Below are positions 42,132 through 54,272 of a DNA stretch of 64,000 nt, piece by piece. Origin of the DNA: Ascarosepion bandense. Lineage: Eukaryota; Mollusca; Cephalopoda; Sepiida; Sepiidae. The notes beneath the pieces were generated by a model. That model searched no databases, had not been told where the DNA came from, and worked only from the letters and a program-made list of their open reading frames with translations. Where the stretch lies: the NCBI GenBank assembly GCA_037127315.1, contig JBBBDQ010001457.1:317501-381500 (forward strand), written 5' to 3'. Positions within the stretch are counted from its first letter, which is position 1. Every line of letters starts with the position of its first letter. The position numbers were made by a program, and so were the translations under genes.

Positions 42132-42554
42132 GCAAGGTTTCGAGCAAATTCGTTTATTTCTAACAAAATCAATGAGTCAATGCCTAGCATTTGAATTTTT
42201 AAATCTAGAACTTGTTTTGTTCACTACATTCTCTTTCATTAATTGAATGGAAGTGTTTGGATACGATCAGCAAAACAGGACGTATCTGAGTTTATAGGAA
42301 CAAATCTGCGTTCGTTACCTACAGATATCAACGAACCCACGGAAAAAAAAAAGTGTCCTGAGAATGACTAGAGCGAAATAAGGAAAGAAAATATTCTCTA
42401 AATAAAAATGGATTGTTTGGATTCAAAGATATTCTAATTGCTCCATTCATTACAAAAAGTGTGCAATGAACAACTAACTTCATTGGGAATTAAGTGGATA
42501 TGATAATGGAAGTAAAAGAAAATATGTAGCAGCGAGAATAGTGACATTATGACA

Positions 42555-43095
42555 TCAGTCAGTCAGTTAAGTGCCATACGTGATCCACGATTTGGGCAAT
42601 CATGTCTCGAAAGAAACATGACTGACTGGGCAGAAGATTATCCCGCAGTAGGTTGCCATTGCTTTCTGCGCTAGACTGGTTGCCAACCAAGGCTATAGAA
42701 CCCAATCTGTCCTGTTATTTGACTCATAGCTAGAGGGAGAAGAGATGTATTATATTATTACGTAGTAATTAGTGGGAGATCAGTTTGTTACTTCATAACA
42801 ATAGAAAACCGATCCCCCGCTTTATGACCAATAGAAGCCTTAATCATAATTCCATCTATTATATTCAGTCAGTCAGTCAAGTGTCATACGTGATACACGC
42901 TTTAGGCGATCATGTCTCGAAAGAGACATGACTGACTGGGCAGAAGTTTATCCCGCAGTATGTTGCCATTGCTTTCTGTGGTAGACTGATGCCTGCCAAG
43001 GCTATAGAATTAAAAACTGTCCAATTATTTAACCCATAATTTGAGGAGAAAAACGGATTAATACCATTCCCAAGGGTATTAGTGCGTAAGTGCGC
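42555..43095 (-). mobile_element. tRNA-derived SINE dimer, head lost
   Basis: Two body/tail units with the GGAGATCAG/CCGATCCCCC hairpin linker (about 42774-42820) between them; the second body stops at the GTATTAGTGCGTAAGTG stage, before the B box. Confidence 0.85.
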
Positions 43096-43097
43096 CA

Positions 43098-43251
43098 TTA
43101 TTCAAGCCATTATCCAATCTTTTTATTCATTCCAATGTCAAAACTAAATCATATCTCGTATTAGTTAATATTTCTTTTCAATATCACTGTGTATGTGATT
43201 TTTATTCACTACCTTAACCAGAAAGCGAACTCACCATCGCTTAGCCAATTC
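43098..43251 (-). mobile_element. Second SINE family, truncated at head
   Basis: Matches 48983-49092, where the tRNA-Ser/Leu-like head is complete. Here the head breaks at CGCTTAGCCAA and sequence of the dimer SINE linker begins. Confidence 0.6.
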
Positions 43252-43261
43252 TTATGTCTTA

Positions 43262-43692
43262 TATTATTACATAATTGTGGGGGATCAGTTCATAACAATA
43301 CGTCATAACAATAGAAAATCGATCCTTCACTTTATGACCAGTAGAAGCCTTACTCATGTTTTCAACTATTATATTCAGTCAGTCAATTAAGTGCCATACG
43401 TGATCCACGCGTTGGGTGATCATGTCTCGAAATAGACATGACTGACTGGGCAGAAGATTATCCCGCAGTATGTTGCCAGCCAAGGATATAAAACACAATA
43501 TGTTCTGTTATTTAACCCATAATTGGAAGGATGAGACGGATTTATATCTTTCTCAAGGGTATTTGTGCATAAGTGGATACAAGGAATTCAACTGAAATTT
43601 GAACTCGACTCATCCGATTTCTCGTTCCGAGTCGATAACCACTGCACCAATACGCACAATCCTTAACCACTGTGCCACTACGCACATCCTTA
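43262..43692 (-). mobile_element. tRNA-derived SINE with linker and full head
   Basis: Linker hairpin (GGGGGATCAG...GATCCTTCAC), tail, body with a deletion in the AGGTTGCCATTGC part, and the head (CACTGCACCAATACGCAC). A partial second head (CACTGTGCCACTACGCAC) follows, so the head is duplicated. Confidence 0.82.
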
Positions 43693-44007
43693 TGATATCA
43701 AAATGCTATTTATGTTCATTTATATTCATTTTTTTAATGTCATTTTATATGGTAAACATTGAGATGTATAATGGATATTTACACCTTGGTTTCCCCTCAC
43801 TGTAATGTGATTGGCTGGTGTCAGCCATAAATACAGACAAAGGCGAGGACGCATAGAGGTCTATTGGTCTACCACGAATTCTATTGGTCTAATTCGATTG
43901 ACTATGCCTACGTCTCAGGATAATGCATACTACGTGTACCGTCATTACGTCGACATTTTAGATTGTATTACCCGGTTGCATTTGTCTAAACCACTTAACT
44001 ACCTCGA

Positions 44008-44008
44008 A

Positions 44009-44055
<47 letters not shown>
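44008..44055. repeat. (TA)n microsatellite
   Basis: About 24 TA units. Confidence 0.97.
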
Positions 44056-44059
<4 letters not shown>

Positions 44060-44203
44060 TCCGGGACATATCTCATTGAAAAAATATCCATGCTACAAAA
44101 GTGAATCTTGGCAATATTCAAACAAATAAAACGCTCTATCATGAGCATATTGTATCTGATAAGTAGAAGAGGAAGATTGACTGACTTCGATAATTGATAA
44201 CCA

Positions 44204-44504
44204 TGTGCGTTGTGGTACAGTGGATATCGGCTCGGAACGAGAAACCGGGAAGCCGAGTTCGAATTCCAGTTGAATCCATTGTATTCACTTACGCGCAAAT
44301 ACGCTTGGGAAAGGTATTAATCCGTCTCTTCCTTCCAGTTATGGGTTAAATAGCAGGACAGATTGGGTTCTATAGCCTTGGTCGGCAACCAGTCTACCGC
44401 AGAAAGCAATGGCAACCTACTGTGGGATAATCTTCTGCCCAGTCAGTCATGTCTCTTTCGAGACATGATCGCCCAAGCGTGTATCACGTATGGCACTTAA
44501 CTGA
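44204..44504 (+). mobile_element. tRNA-derived SINE, full-length monomer
   Basis: TGCGTTGTGGTACAGTGG head, GAGTTCGAATTCCAG, complete body, CATGTCTC..GAGACATG hairpin, tail ...CACTTAACTGAC. About 300 bp; with the copy at 34.5 kb the best-preserved example. Confidence 0.93.
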
Positions 44505-44513
44505 CTAGATAGG

Positions 44514-45153
44514 ATGTGCATTGTGTGGCAGTGGATTTCAGCTTCGAACGAGAAATCGGGAAGCCGAGTTCGAATTCCAGTTGAATTCCTTGCATTCACT
44601 TACCTTGGGAAAGGTAATTCGTCTCTTCCCTCCAGTTATGGGTTAAATAACAGGATAGGTTGGATTCTATAGCATTGGCTGGCAACCAGTTTACCGCAGA
44701 AAGTAATGGCAACCTACTGCAGGATAATCTTCTGCCCAGTTAGTCATGTCTCTTTGGAGACATGATCACCCAAAGCGTATATCACGTATGGCACTTAACT
44801 GACTGACTGAATATATTCAGTCAGTCAGTTAAATGGAATCAGTCAGCCAGTTAAATGGAATCATGATTAAGGCTCCTACTGGTCATAAAATGGGGGAATC
44901 GGTTTTCTATTGTTATGAAGTAATAAACTCACCCCCACTAATTACTACGTAATAATATAATACATCCTTTCTCCCTCTAGCTATGAGTCAAATAACAGGA
45001 CAGATTGGGTTCTATAGCCTTGGCTGGCAACCAGTCTAGCACAGAAAGCAATGGCAACCTACTGCGGGATAATTTTCTTCTACCCAGTCAGTCATGTCTC
45101 TTTCGAGACATGATCGCCCAACCGTGTATCACATATGGCACTTAACTGACTGA
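44514..45153 (+). mobile_element. tRNA-derived SINE dimer
   Basis: Head TGCATTGTGTGGCAGTGG, first body and tail (to about 44825), then a CAGTCAGTTAAATGGAATC doublet, linker hairpin (about 44890-44940), second body, tail. TAGATAG occurs just before the element (44506-44512) and just after it (45155-45161), a plausible target-site duplication. Confidence 0.88.
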
Positions 45154-45161
45154 CTAGATAG

Positions 45162-46050
45162 AAATTTAAAAAGTCGTATGTAAAAATAATAAGAATCTTA
45201 AAAATAACAGTGTTAGTCACATGGCATTCATTCTTTTTTAAATGTGCTACTATTAATGTATTCTTCTCAAATATTATCTTTATTTAATACCGATTTTAAC
45301 ATAAATCTAACAGACCTTCTGCTATACAGATTTTGTTCTTTTCTCGTTCCCATTCCAAATGGACCAGGAAAATAGATGTACTATTTCTTTCTTTAACTCA
45401 AGGCGAAAATATTCTTTCTGTATATTTTTACTGAAAAGATTCCATCAAAATTAACTTTTTAAAAAATATTATCTTTTCAATACATTTGTGCGCACATATA
45501 ATAGGACAACAAAAGGTTAGAGTCTGTTATTCTACTTCGTATGGATGAAATATTCTGATGTAATCTGCTGAATAGCTAAAGGATAGTTACGTATAAATCG
45601 AAAAGGCGTTCCAAATCACAAGCCACGTTTACAAAGCTTCAGATTTGTAGACTGTATACGCCTTACCGCAAAATCAAGCAGGTACAGAAATTTGTGCCTA
45701 GCAAGTCTATACAGCATTGCATAATACAGGTTCAAATACCTTACTTCAAAGCTTCTAAAAAATATCTTAGAAAGGCATAAAATGTGCCAAAATGTAGTTA
45801 ATTTTCGTTTCAAATGAAAATAAATAAGATCTCTCTCAAATTAGTATTTACGAAACTAATAAAACAACAACTCAAGGTAACTATTTAAAAAAAAAATCAA
45901 ATAATCTCACAAAACCAATGCAGATCATTTGGAGATCTCTGGTTAAGAAAGGAGACACAAAAAATCAACCACCGGAGTACAAACATTAGGTTTATGGCTC
46001 CATTGGTTTATACAAGATTTGCATGATCATGTGAATCAAATGGTTGGGTA
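45162..46050. other. Spacer, no gene recognised
   Basis: AT-rich, no recognised repeat; the minus-strand 65-codon frame at 45616-45810 is unremarkable. Confidence 0.45.
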
Positions 46051-46053
46051 AAA

Positions 46054-46807
46054 AGAGCGAACCTCAAGTGGAAGGACTATACTGAATCCATTGCTAAATC
46101 CGCTGCCAAGAAGGTTGGATCACTGTGCAGGGCCAGGAAGTTTTTCCCATCTGAGTCCACCCTGCACATATATAAATCTACCATCCACCCGTATATTGAA
46201 TACTGCTGCCACATTTGGTCGGGTGACCCTGCTATTCACCTCGGGGTTCTTGACAAAATCCAACCGAGAATCTGCAGTGTGATCGATACCGACTTAGCAG
46301 CTCGGCTGCAGTCACTCTCTCACTGAGGTGACGTGGCTTCCTTGTGCCTCTTCTATAAATACTTTCACGGCTTCTGCTCCAATGAACTTAAATCACTGGT
46401 GTCCCCTAGGTATGAATTTACACGAGCTACTAGATTAGCAACTAGGTCCCACCCTTTTACAGTGAAACCGATAAAGTGTAACCGCAATTTCTACTCGAAC
46501 AGCTTCTTTTCTCGCACTTCCCACCTGTGGAATTTCCTTCCATATATTGCTTCCTCGACAGCTACAATCTCTAGGAATTTAAATGTAAGATCAATAGACA
46601 TCTCTTATCACACTAACTCGCATCCATTCTCACAGACTCTTTTTTCCATCTTCTCCACCCACATCCTCGGTATCCTCATCCGTTTATTACCCTCTTCCTG
46701 ACATTTCCTATAACTAACCCCTCTTTCTCATCACTTTCTTCTATGTAACCCCCTGCGCAACGGTTGCAGTAGAATGCTTTGCTTGGGGTGAGATGATTAG
46801 AAAAAAA
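46054..46807 (+). pseudogene. Non-LTR retrotransposon 3' fragment
   Basis: NLKWKDYTESIAKSAAKKVG, LHIYKSTIHPYIEYCCHIWS, a nonsense codon after LSH, then VASLCLFYKYFHGFCSNELK, SHPFTVKPIKCNRNFYSNS. The 3' UTR has TGTAACCCCCTGCGCAACG and TTGGGGTGAGATGATTAG plus poly(A). 5' truncated, two frameshifts. Confidence 0.88.
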
Positions 46808-47965
46808 CTATTTGGTTCCCTGGCATTTTTAATTTCAGTCCCTGGATCGTATTGTTCTGAAAAGTCATACTCTGGTTCAGTGAAAGAGAAGGAAAGGATG
46901 AACAGAAAGGCAAATAGAGAGAGTAGAGAGAGTTAACTGACACGAGTTATCGCCCTTAAACATGAAAAAGTAGATGGAGCATAATACAGTCTTGCATCTC
47001 GTGAAAAAACATAAATAGCGTTTTGTCGGTCACAATCTTTATTTAGGAATTGTAGAATCAATTAAATAGTTAATGATGACGAAATAAAATGTTATAAGTT
47101 GTTCAATGCTAGTTAATGTTGACGTTATTTAATGTTGTTGTTCAATTATGCATTTAAATGACTTTCTATTTGTGACATTGTCACATCGCTTTATTGTTAC
47201 AACACATTCTTTCCATAACAATGTCAGCTGCCAGCCGAATTTTCCCACTAATTTAAAAGTGATCGATTGATACATTAACTTGCTCAGAAAATGGTAATCA
47301 AGAACGTTGAGGTTAGTTTGAGTCAGTGAATGAATGCATGATAAAAAGAGAAAAGCCAAACTAATGGGGAAAATGTTGTAAATAATAACCAGACTTGGTG
47401 GAAACGTGCCCAGATGCAGATCACTGGGACATATGAAAAAAGTTGATATTAGGATCTAGTCGACGGTCTACAATGAATAAAATGTAATACTGACTAATTT
47501 GTATTCTATGGATTAAAAGTGCTTACACAAACGCAAAGAAAGCCTAATACATTTGTGTCAAATGACAATGAAGCCAAAACTACAATAAATTAATTGCGCT
47601 ACGATAAGTAGAAAATTGCGCCAATCAATTCAGAAATAATTTTCGTGCGTTTCATTATTAATACACAGTACTCTCTCTAATGATGGTGCTTATCAAACAT
47701 TCAAGTAATTCGGGATAACGAAGCGACTGAATATAAAAGAAATGCATAATAGTTGAGGCTTAATTCTCGAGCAGTTTTTTTCTTTGTTGCTTTAAAAGTT
47801 TGTTGCAGTTATGAAATAAGCATTACCGTCTGTACTACAAGTACATTTTAGGTTGTTATGCACTAATATTTTCGGACTAAGACTAGTATCCTCATCTTAG
47901 TTGTTATTTATTCTTCTGTTTTTAGACCCTCCGTCACTTATAACTAGTACCCTTCTGAGAACTTC
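46808..47965. other. Spacer, no gene recognised
   Basis: No repeat family of this window and no coding similarity recognised. Confidence 0.45.
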
Positions 47966-47968
47966 TAG

Positions 47969-48026
47969 CCATTCAATCAGTTAAGTGCCATACGTGACGC
48001 CCACTTTAGGCGATCATGTCTCGAAA
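47969..48026 (-). mobile_element. SINE tail fragment at a duplication junction
   Basis: CAGTTAAGTGCCATACGTGA ... GATCATGTCTCGAAAG, then an abrupt switch to duplicated sequence. The junction forms CTCGAAA-GCAAGG-TTTCGAG, a small hairpin. Confidence 0.82.
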
Positions 48027-49092
48027 GCAAGGTTTCGAGCAAATTCGTTTATTTCTAACAAAATCAATGAGTCAATGCCTAGCATTTGAATTTTTAAATC
48101 TAGAACTTGTTTTGTTCACTACATTCTCTTTCATTAATTGAATGGAAGTGTTTGGATACGATCAGCAAAACAGGACGTATCTGAGTTTATAGGAACAAAT
48201 CTGCGTTCGTTACCTACAGATATCAACGAACCCACGGAAAAAAAAAGTGTCCTGAGAATGACTAGAGCGAAATAAGGAAAGAAAATATTCTCTAAATAAA
48301 AATGGATTGTCTGGATTCAAAGATATTCTAATTGCTCCATTCATTACAAAAAGTGTGCAATGAACAACTAACTTCATTGGGAATTAAGTGGATATGATAA
48401 TGGAAGTAAAAGAAAATATGTAGCAGCGAGAATAGTGACATTATGACATCAGTCAGTCAGTTAAGTGCCATACGTGATCCACGATTTGGGCAATCATGTC
48501 TCGAAAGAAACATGACTGACTGGGCAGAAGATTATCCCGCAGTAGGTTGCCATTGCTTTTTGCGCTAGACTGGTTGCCAGCCAAGGCTATAGAACCCAAT
48601 CTGTCCTGTTATTTGACTCATAGCTAGAGGGAGAAGGTATTATATTATTACGTTAGTAATTTATGGGGGATCAGTTTATTACTTCATAACAATAGAAAAC
48701 AGATCCCCCGCTTTATGACCAATAGAAGCCTTAATCATTATTCCAACTATTATATTCAGTGAGTCAGTTAAATGCTATATGTGATACACGCTTTAGGCGA
48801 TCTTGTCTCGAAAGAGACATGACTAACTGGGCAGAAGATTATCCCGCAGTATGTTGCCATTGCTTTCTATGGTAAACTGATTGCCTACCAAGGCTATAGA
48901 ACTAAATCTGTTCTATTATTTAACCCATAACTTGAGGGAAGAAACGGATTAATACCTTTCACAAGGGTATTTGTGCGTAAGTGAACCATTATTCATATCT
49001 CGTATTAGTTTATATTTCTTTTCAGTATCACTGTGTATGTGATTTTTATTCACTACCTTAACCAGAAAGCGAACTCACTATCGCTTAGCCAA
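48027..49092. repeat. 1.1-kb duplication, copy 2
   Basis: Direct-orientation partner of 42132-43251, about 5.9 kb away. It lacks about 49 bp near 48985 that copy 1 has; otherwise very similar, so a recent event. Confidence 0.92.
48449..48982 (-). mobile_element. tRNA-derived SINE dimer (inside the duplication)
   Basis: Same structure as 42555-43095, with small differences (GTTAGTAATTTATGGGGGATC in the linker, GAGAAGGTATTATA deletion). Confidence 0.87.
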
Positions 49093-49140
49093 TGCGCTTA
49101 TCCGCTAGGCCAGTGTCGTCCAGGAAACTTAGGGTGTTAA
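48983..49140 (-). mobile_element. Second tRNA-derived SINE family (Ser/Leu-like head)
   Basis: Minus strand: ACTGGCCTAGCGGATAAGCG (A-box-like TGGCCTAGCGG), GTGAGTTCGCTTTCTGG (B-box-like), then an AT-rich body (GAATAAAAATCACATACACA). The TGGCC.AGCGG head resembles tRNA-Ser/Leu. Short, tail unclear. Confidence 0.6.
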
Positions 49141-49374
49141 ATCTGATGTCACTCGTATGCCTCTTCAGAGTGTATAATGTTTTTCTACTATCTGTAGTGT
49201 AACGAGGTGATGAATTTGTATCATCAGTATGAGAGTTTTAATTAATAAAATATGGGTCTACTAAATGAGTTCATGCTTACCTACGATCGCGGATTCAGAC
49301 CGTGGGTCGTGTAGTGCAATGAAAGTCATGTACCCTGCTCCGGTGGAATCAGAACAATTTAAGCCCATGGATTG
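49141..49374. other. Spacer
   Basis: No recognised feature. Confidence 0.4.
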
Positions 49375-49490
49375 AATAAACGGTTCGGTTATAAATTCCC
49401 TGATGATTACCAACTACCGGAGGAAAACAGCGGAAACGTCGTGAAAATAACAGCTAAGATGAGAACAGTGGTCCTAAAAAATCAGTGTTT
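49375..49490 (+). mobile_element. Degenerate Penelope/hammerhead-like arm
   Basis: ATAAACGGTTCGGTTATAAA, CCTGATGATTACC, CAGCGGAAACGTCGTG, AAGATGAGAACAGTGGTCC align, with gaps, to the arms at 1.1 and 41.4 kb. It ends about 35 bp before a Helitron. Confidence 0.5.
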
Positions 49491-49523
49491 AATAATAATT
49501 CACCGTCTCAAAATTTCAGACAC

Positions 49524-49552
49524 TCTAAACTTATTTATAAATGGAACTTTGT

Positions 49553-49616
<64 letters not shown>

Positions 49617-50055
49617 GTTACCTATAGACTCCGAAACGGCTGAACCGATTTTCTTGAAAATTTACCCAGTTGTACTATAAGCGTCTGCGAGTGTTCTTAG
49701 CTAGGTTTTGTGTCGAGGTACCCCCGATAAATATCAAAAATCGATAATCGAAAAAATCTGGTTATAGAAGGAGTGGTCCGATTTTAATCAAATTTCATAC
49801 ACTTATAGACAAAGACATAAGAAACGATATTCAGAAGTTTCAAGGTTGCAGTTCTTACAATAGTGTAGAAAATCGTTAATATATATATGTAAAAGGCAGG
49901 ATGTTTGTGTGTGAGTCTGTTTATCTGTCTGTGTGTCCTTTATACAAATCCACAATTTTTATCCGAGTCTTACCAAACTTCACACAAGTATTCTTTAGGC
50001 TGAGCCTGAGCTCCAGGATTAGTTACACCCGAGCAACGCCGGGCTATACTGCTAG
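49524..50055 (+). mobile_element. Non-autonomous Helitron-like element, copy E
   Basis: TCTAAACTTATTTATAAAT start, (GT)n 49555-49614, same internal subfamily as copy C, ends ...GCCGGGCTATACTGCTAG. Followed by T, but preceded by C instead of A, the one exception among seven copies. A deletion removes part of the GGACCATGGATTAG segment. Confidence 0.86.
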
Positions 50056-50066
50056 TATAATATATG

Positions 50067-50073
<7 letters not shown>

Positions 50074-50125
<52 letters not shown>

Positions 50126-50156
50126 TCGCGCGTATCTGTGTGTGTGTGTGTGTGTT
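50074..50156. repeat. (GT)n microsatellite
   Basis: About 40 GT units with a GCGCGCTCGCGCG interruption. Confidence 0.96.
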
Positions 50157-50879
50157 AATGTGATGAGAGAGAGAAAAAAATGGAAGAAGTGATACCAAAG
50201 TCCCTATTTATTTTTCGTTTTAATTTGAATCATACAAAAGCTATTGATAGTGTGTTTACATCTATTCATGAAAAATCATGCTTCAGTTTCTATGCATGCG
50301 TTCTTGATATCTATTTATATCATCGTTTATAGTCTTACTTAATTTTCCACCTATGCATACATTTTCTCATCCTCAACGCAAATGCAAATGTAGTGAGACA
50401 CTTAATAAGAGGCTGATCGACTGGTTCATATCACAATCACATGTAGCTTAGGTCTTACCAGTGTCTCAGTTTTCCTTTGAAACAAATAAGTTCATTTTTA
50501 GAAAGTTGGGAAAAAAACAGTACATTTTGTCTCGGAACTGAGGAACACCATTGAACTGCCCGGTCCCTTTGGTCGGACGCTGTCATAACAATATCGTCAT
50601 CAAACCCCAGATGATTAGAATATTCACATTTATCTTAAATTTCCTAATCCTCCCAAATCTAATTTCACAAAGAATGCCCCGAGGACAGCCGTAAAAAAAG
50701 TAAAAAAATAATGTTGAGATTGCGTCTGTGTGTCTGTACGGGTCCCCTGTGTATAACGATAGCATCGCTGTCTGTATTCCGTCTAATGAGAAATGATGCA
50801 GTCGGCTGTATATTCAGGATCATTTCTCCAGCATTTAGTTCAGCATTCCCACTTTCAATAGATATAGTGCCATTGAAAT
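50157..50879. other. Spacer, no gene recognised
   Basis: Nothing recurring in this window; no coding recognised. Confidence 0.4.
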
Positions 50880-51580
50880 CCTTCTCTCGCTTACACACGC
50901 CTTCCTTTGTTCTCTCTTTTCTTCTCTCTTTCTCTATCCTTGATTTCTTACTTCCTCGTTTTCTATACGTCTTTCTTTCTCTCTTTATTCACTTTTTTAA
51001 ATTTCAGTCTCTACCTTTAAGGCTCTTTCTGTCTTTTTTTTTTCTTACCTCTACTTTCCTTTCTCTCTTTTCTGTTCTTGAGTTTCCTCTCTCTTTCCGT
51101 CAGTTTTTTCTCTTTCTCACACTTAACTTTCTCCCTCTCTATCTCTTTTATCTTTTCTCGCTCTTACTAGTTCTGTTTCCCTCGCTTTTCACGCCTGTTT
51201 TTTTTTTTAATTCACATCTGCTTTCTATTATTCATTTCATCTTTCTCTTTATTTCTCTGTTTCGCTCAAGTCACTTTTCTGCTTCATTTTCTCATCATTG
51301 ATTTTTATCCTGTGTTTGCCCTCGAAAATCAATCACCATGAATATTTCCTTTTTTAATCTCCTCCTCCTCCTCCTCCTCTTCTTCTACTATTTCGCGATT
51401 CAGTATTCATGCGCATCTCTGTTTAAATGTCTCTATTCTCTTTTCCATGTTTTGTCTCTCAATCTCCCCCTCTTCTCAGCTGTTCCGTGTCACATAATTA
51501 TCATTCTCTCATATTCTCTCTTTGTCATTTTATATCCCCCTCCCTTGTCTACTTTCAGGTGTTTATTTTTTCATAATAAC
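50880..51580 (+). repeat. Pyrimidine-rich (T/C) tract
   Basis: About 700 bp, strongly T/C-biased on the plus strand. The 196-codon ORF over its start is F/L/S-rich and judged compositional. Confidence 0.78.
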
Positions 51581-51880
51581 TAAATGCAGTTGCTATTTTT
51601 CATAATGAATAACTGATGTTGCTATTTTGTTGTCGTTGTTTTTGTTGCAACAAATTAGCGTTTTCAGATGTGTAGATGAATAAAAATTGGTTCCTGTTCT
51701 TTCTCTTTTTTTTAAGTCTGATAATTTGATTGTTTGTTTACACAACAACCAATAGTTGATTGGCATGATTATGAATATATATGTGGATAGTGATAAGCAG
51801 GACGAATAAAATGTACTCGTTACTGCTAATCTGATTGCTGAATTCATCTAAATCCAAGTGTATATCTTTATTCATGGACC

Positions 51881-51955
<75 letters not shown>
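51881..51955. repeat. (GT)n microsatellite
   Basis: About 37 uninterrupted GT units, followed at 51990-52110 by T/G-rich sequence. Confidence 0.97.
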
Positions 51956-51956
<1 letters not shown>

Positions 51957-52142
51957 TTTTCAGACTAAGACTTGGCTTAGACCGTCTTTTGTTTTGTTTT
52001 GTTTTGTTTTATGGGGATTTCTTCTTCACTCTTCAAATGCTTGCACGTGTCGAATCTGAATGTTTTTTTTTTGTTCTTTGTTTTTTTTTTGTTTTTTTTT
52101 GCGTGGGTGCCTTCATATTTCCATGAGATTTCTACCGCGTTA

Positions 52143-52363
52143 TACGCACAAATACCCTTGGGAAAGGTATTAATCTGTCTCTTCCCTCCAGCTATGGGTC
52201 AAATAACAGAACGGATTGGGTTCTATAGCCTTGGCTGGCAAACAGTCTACCGCAGAAAGCAATGGCAACCTACTGCGGGATAATCTTCTGCCCAGTCAGT
52301 CATGTCTCTTTCGAGACATGATCGCCCAAGCGTGTATCACGTATGGCACTTAACTGACTGACT
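52143..52363 (+). mobile_element. tRNA-derived SINE, head missing
   Basis: Starts in the body at ACGCACAAATACCC and runs through CATGTCTC..GAGACATG to CACTTAACTGACTGAC. A 5' truncation typical of target-primed integration. Confidence 0.9.
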
Positions 52364-52771
52364 ATGGTGAAGTATTCTACTATTAAGACTCAGAATCTAC
52401 CACTTAGTTATTCGGGTGTGGTGAGGTTCTTATCCAAAATCGAGCCAAAGCTAAGGAAGCGGATACATTTTTTTATGTACTTTCGAAGTCAGTTATCTAA
52501 ATACTTATGTATAAGAGTGTTCTTAAGACATATAAGTAGGAAGCTATATTTATTATGTACATTATTTTATTGATGACCCTGAGAGCTATTAAGTATATTC
52601 CTAAAAATCTGAATGAATCTTTAGAAATTTAAAGAAACTATATATCCTTTTTGGAAACAATCGACTTCTTTGATTAACTTCAACCATGTGGAGATGCTTA
52701 ACACAAACCAAATTAAGATTTCTTCAATTTTCGACCTGATTTGAGATTGTTTTGATTTTTATTTATTCACT
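52364..52771. other. Spacer, no gene recognised
   Basis: AT-rich; 69-codon plus frame at 52364-52570 unrecognised. Confidence 0.4.
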
Positions 52772-53213
52772 AAACGGTTTCTGCTCCAATCAACTTAGCT
52801 CCGTGATGCCCCCTATGAATGAATTTACTCGAGCTACTAGATTAGCAACTAGGTCCCACCCTTTTACAGTTAAACCGATAAAATGTAACCGCAATTTCTA
52901 CTCTACAGCTTCTTTTCTCGCATTTCCCGCCAGTGGAATTCCATTCCGTATACTTGCTTCCCCGACAATTACAATCTCCAAGAATTTAAATGTAAAGTCA
53001 ATAGTCATCTTCTATCTCGCTAACTCGCATCCTTTCTCTCAAGCTCTTCTCTCCATCCACTCCACCCCCATCACACCATTATTCTCATCTTTCTATTACC
53101 CTCTTCCTGACACCCCCTATAACCTACCCCTCTTTCTCATCACTTTCCCCCTATGTAACCCCTGCGCAACAGTGGTAGCAAAACTACCTTGCTTGAGGTG
53201 AAATGATTAAAAA
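52772..53213 (+). pseudogene. Non-LTR retrotransposon 3' fragment
   Basis: FCSNQLSSVMPPMNEFTRAT, RLATRSHPFTVKPIKCNRNF, a 1-codon-scale deletion (STAS for SNSF), then 3' UTR with TATGTAACCCCTGCGCAAC and a short A run. Main LINE family. Confidence 0.87.
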
Positions 53214-53551
53214 AACTTAAAACTAGAATCTGGAAAATTTTGATAATATTTTTGGTTCATGTAGACTTTTTTTTAGACTGAAGCCAATAATGCAACATTA
53301 TTTACAGAATGCTCTTTCTTGTTAAGTTCAAAAATTGAAACACTAGAATTAATCTATAAATCACTTAATAAAATGCGTTTTTTAAGTTTGTTCGTCAAAC
53401 TTTGTTTTCAATTTTATACAGTCTCCAATGTCGACCAGAAACGTTTATTTTCAGCAAAGTAGCTGCTGGAACACATTCATGCAGAGCTCAAGTTATTCAT
53501 CCCATTAGGCGAATCACATTTTCTTATGTTTTAAGTATTTTCTATTCAGTA

Positions 53552-54272
53552 CTAGCAGTATAGCCCGGCGTTGCTCGGGTATAATGAAAACTTTAAAACT
53601 AATCCATGGTCCTGGAGCTCAGACTCTTTGGACGTTGGCATAAAAGACTAAAAAGCAATAGTTGTTTCCAGTTAAAGCAAAACCATAGACTGAAAGAAAA
53701 ATGAATGGATGGAAGTCAAATTTTGATTTCCTGCTATCGATATCAAATAAGTTTTTCGTCGTAAACTGAATTCTGAAGGCTAAATATGTCTTCTGAGTAA
53801 ATGGTATCATGGATGAGACTAAGAACTACAATTATACCTACTTAGAGCCAAACCCGAAGCAAAAACTAAAATAAAAGGGCTGAAAAGAATACAGACATAC
53901 AGGCAGATAAACAGACACGCACACAAACATCTTGCCTTTTATATACATATATTATCGATTTTCTGCACTATTGTAAGAACTGCAACCTTGAAACTTCTGA
54001 ATATCGTTTCTTATGTCTTTCTCTATGAGTGTATCAAATTTGATTAAAATCGGACCACTCCTTCTATAATCCGATTTTTTCGACTATCGATTTTCGATAT
54101 TTATCGGGGGTACCTCGACACAAAACCTAGCTAAGAACACTCGAAGACGCTTATAGTACAACTGTGTAAATTTCCAAGAAAATCGATTCAGCCGTTTCGG
54201 AGTCTATAGATAACGGACACACACACACACACACACACACAGACAAAGTTCCGTTTATAAAATAATTTTAGA
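53552..54272 (-). mobile_element. Non-autonomous Helitron-like element, copy F
   Basis: TC...CTAG on the minus strand, flanked A and T, hairpin CCCGGCGTTGCTCGGG, CA run at 54220-54240. Long subfamily (with copies A, D, G), including the GGCAGATAAACAGAC block and the ATGGTATCATGG block. Confidence 0.9.

Larger units (their letters stand above)
42132..43251. repeat. 1.1-kb duplication, copy 1
   Basis: From GCAAGGTTTCGAGC to CGCTTAGCCAA the sequence matches 48027-49092. The first ~420 bp differ at very few bases and by a poly-A length. It contains a SINE dimer and part of a tRNA-Ser/Leu-like SINE. Confidence 0.92.

Noticed and set aside
51881..52126. CVCVCV-type ORFs
   Set aside because: Translations of a (GT)n microsatellite and adjacent T/G-rich sequence.
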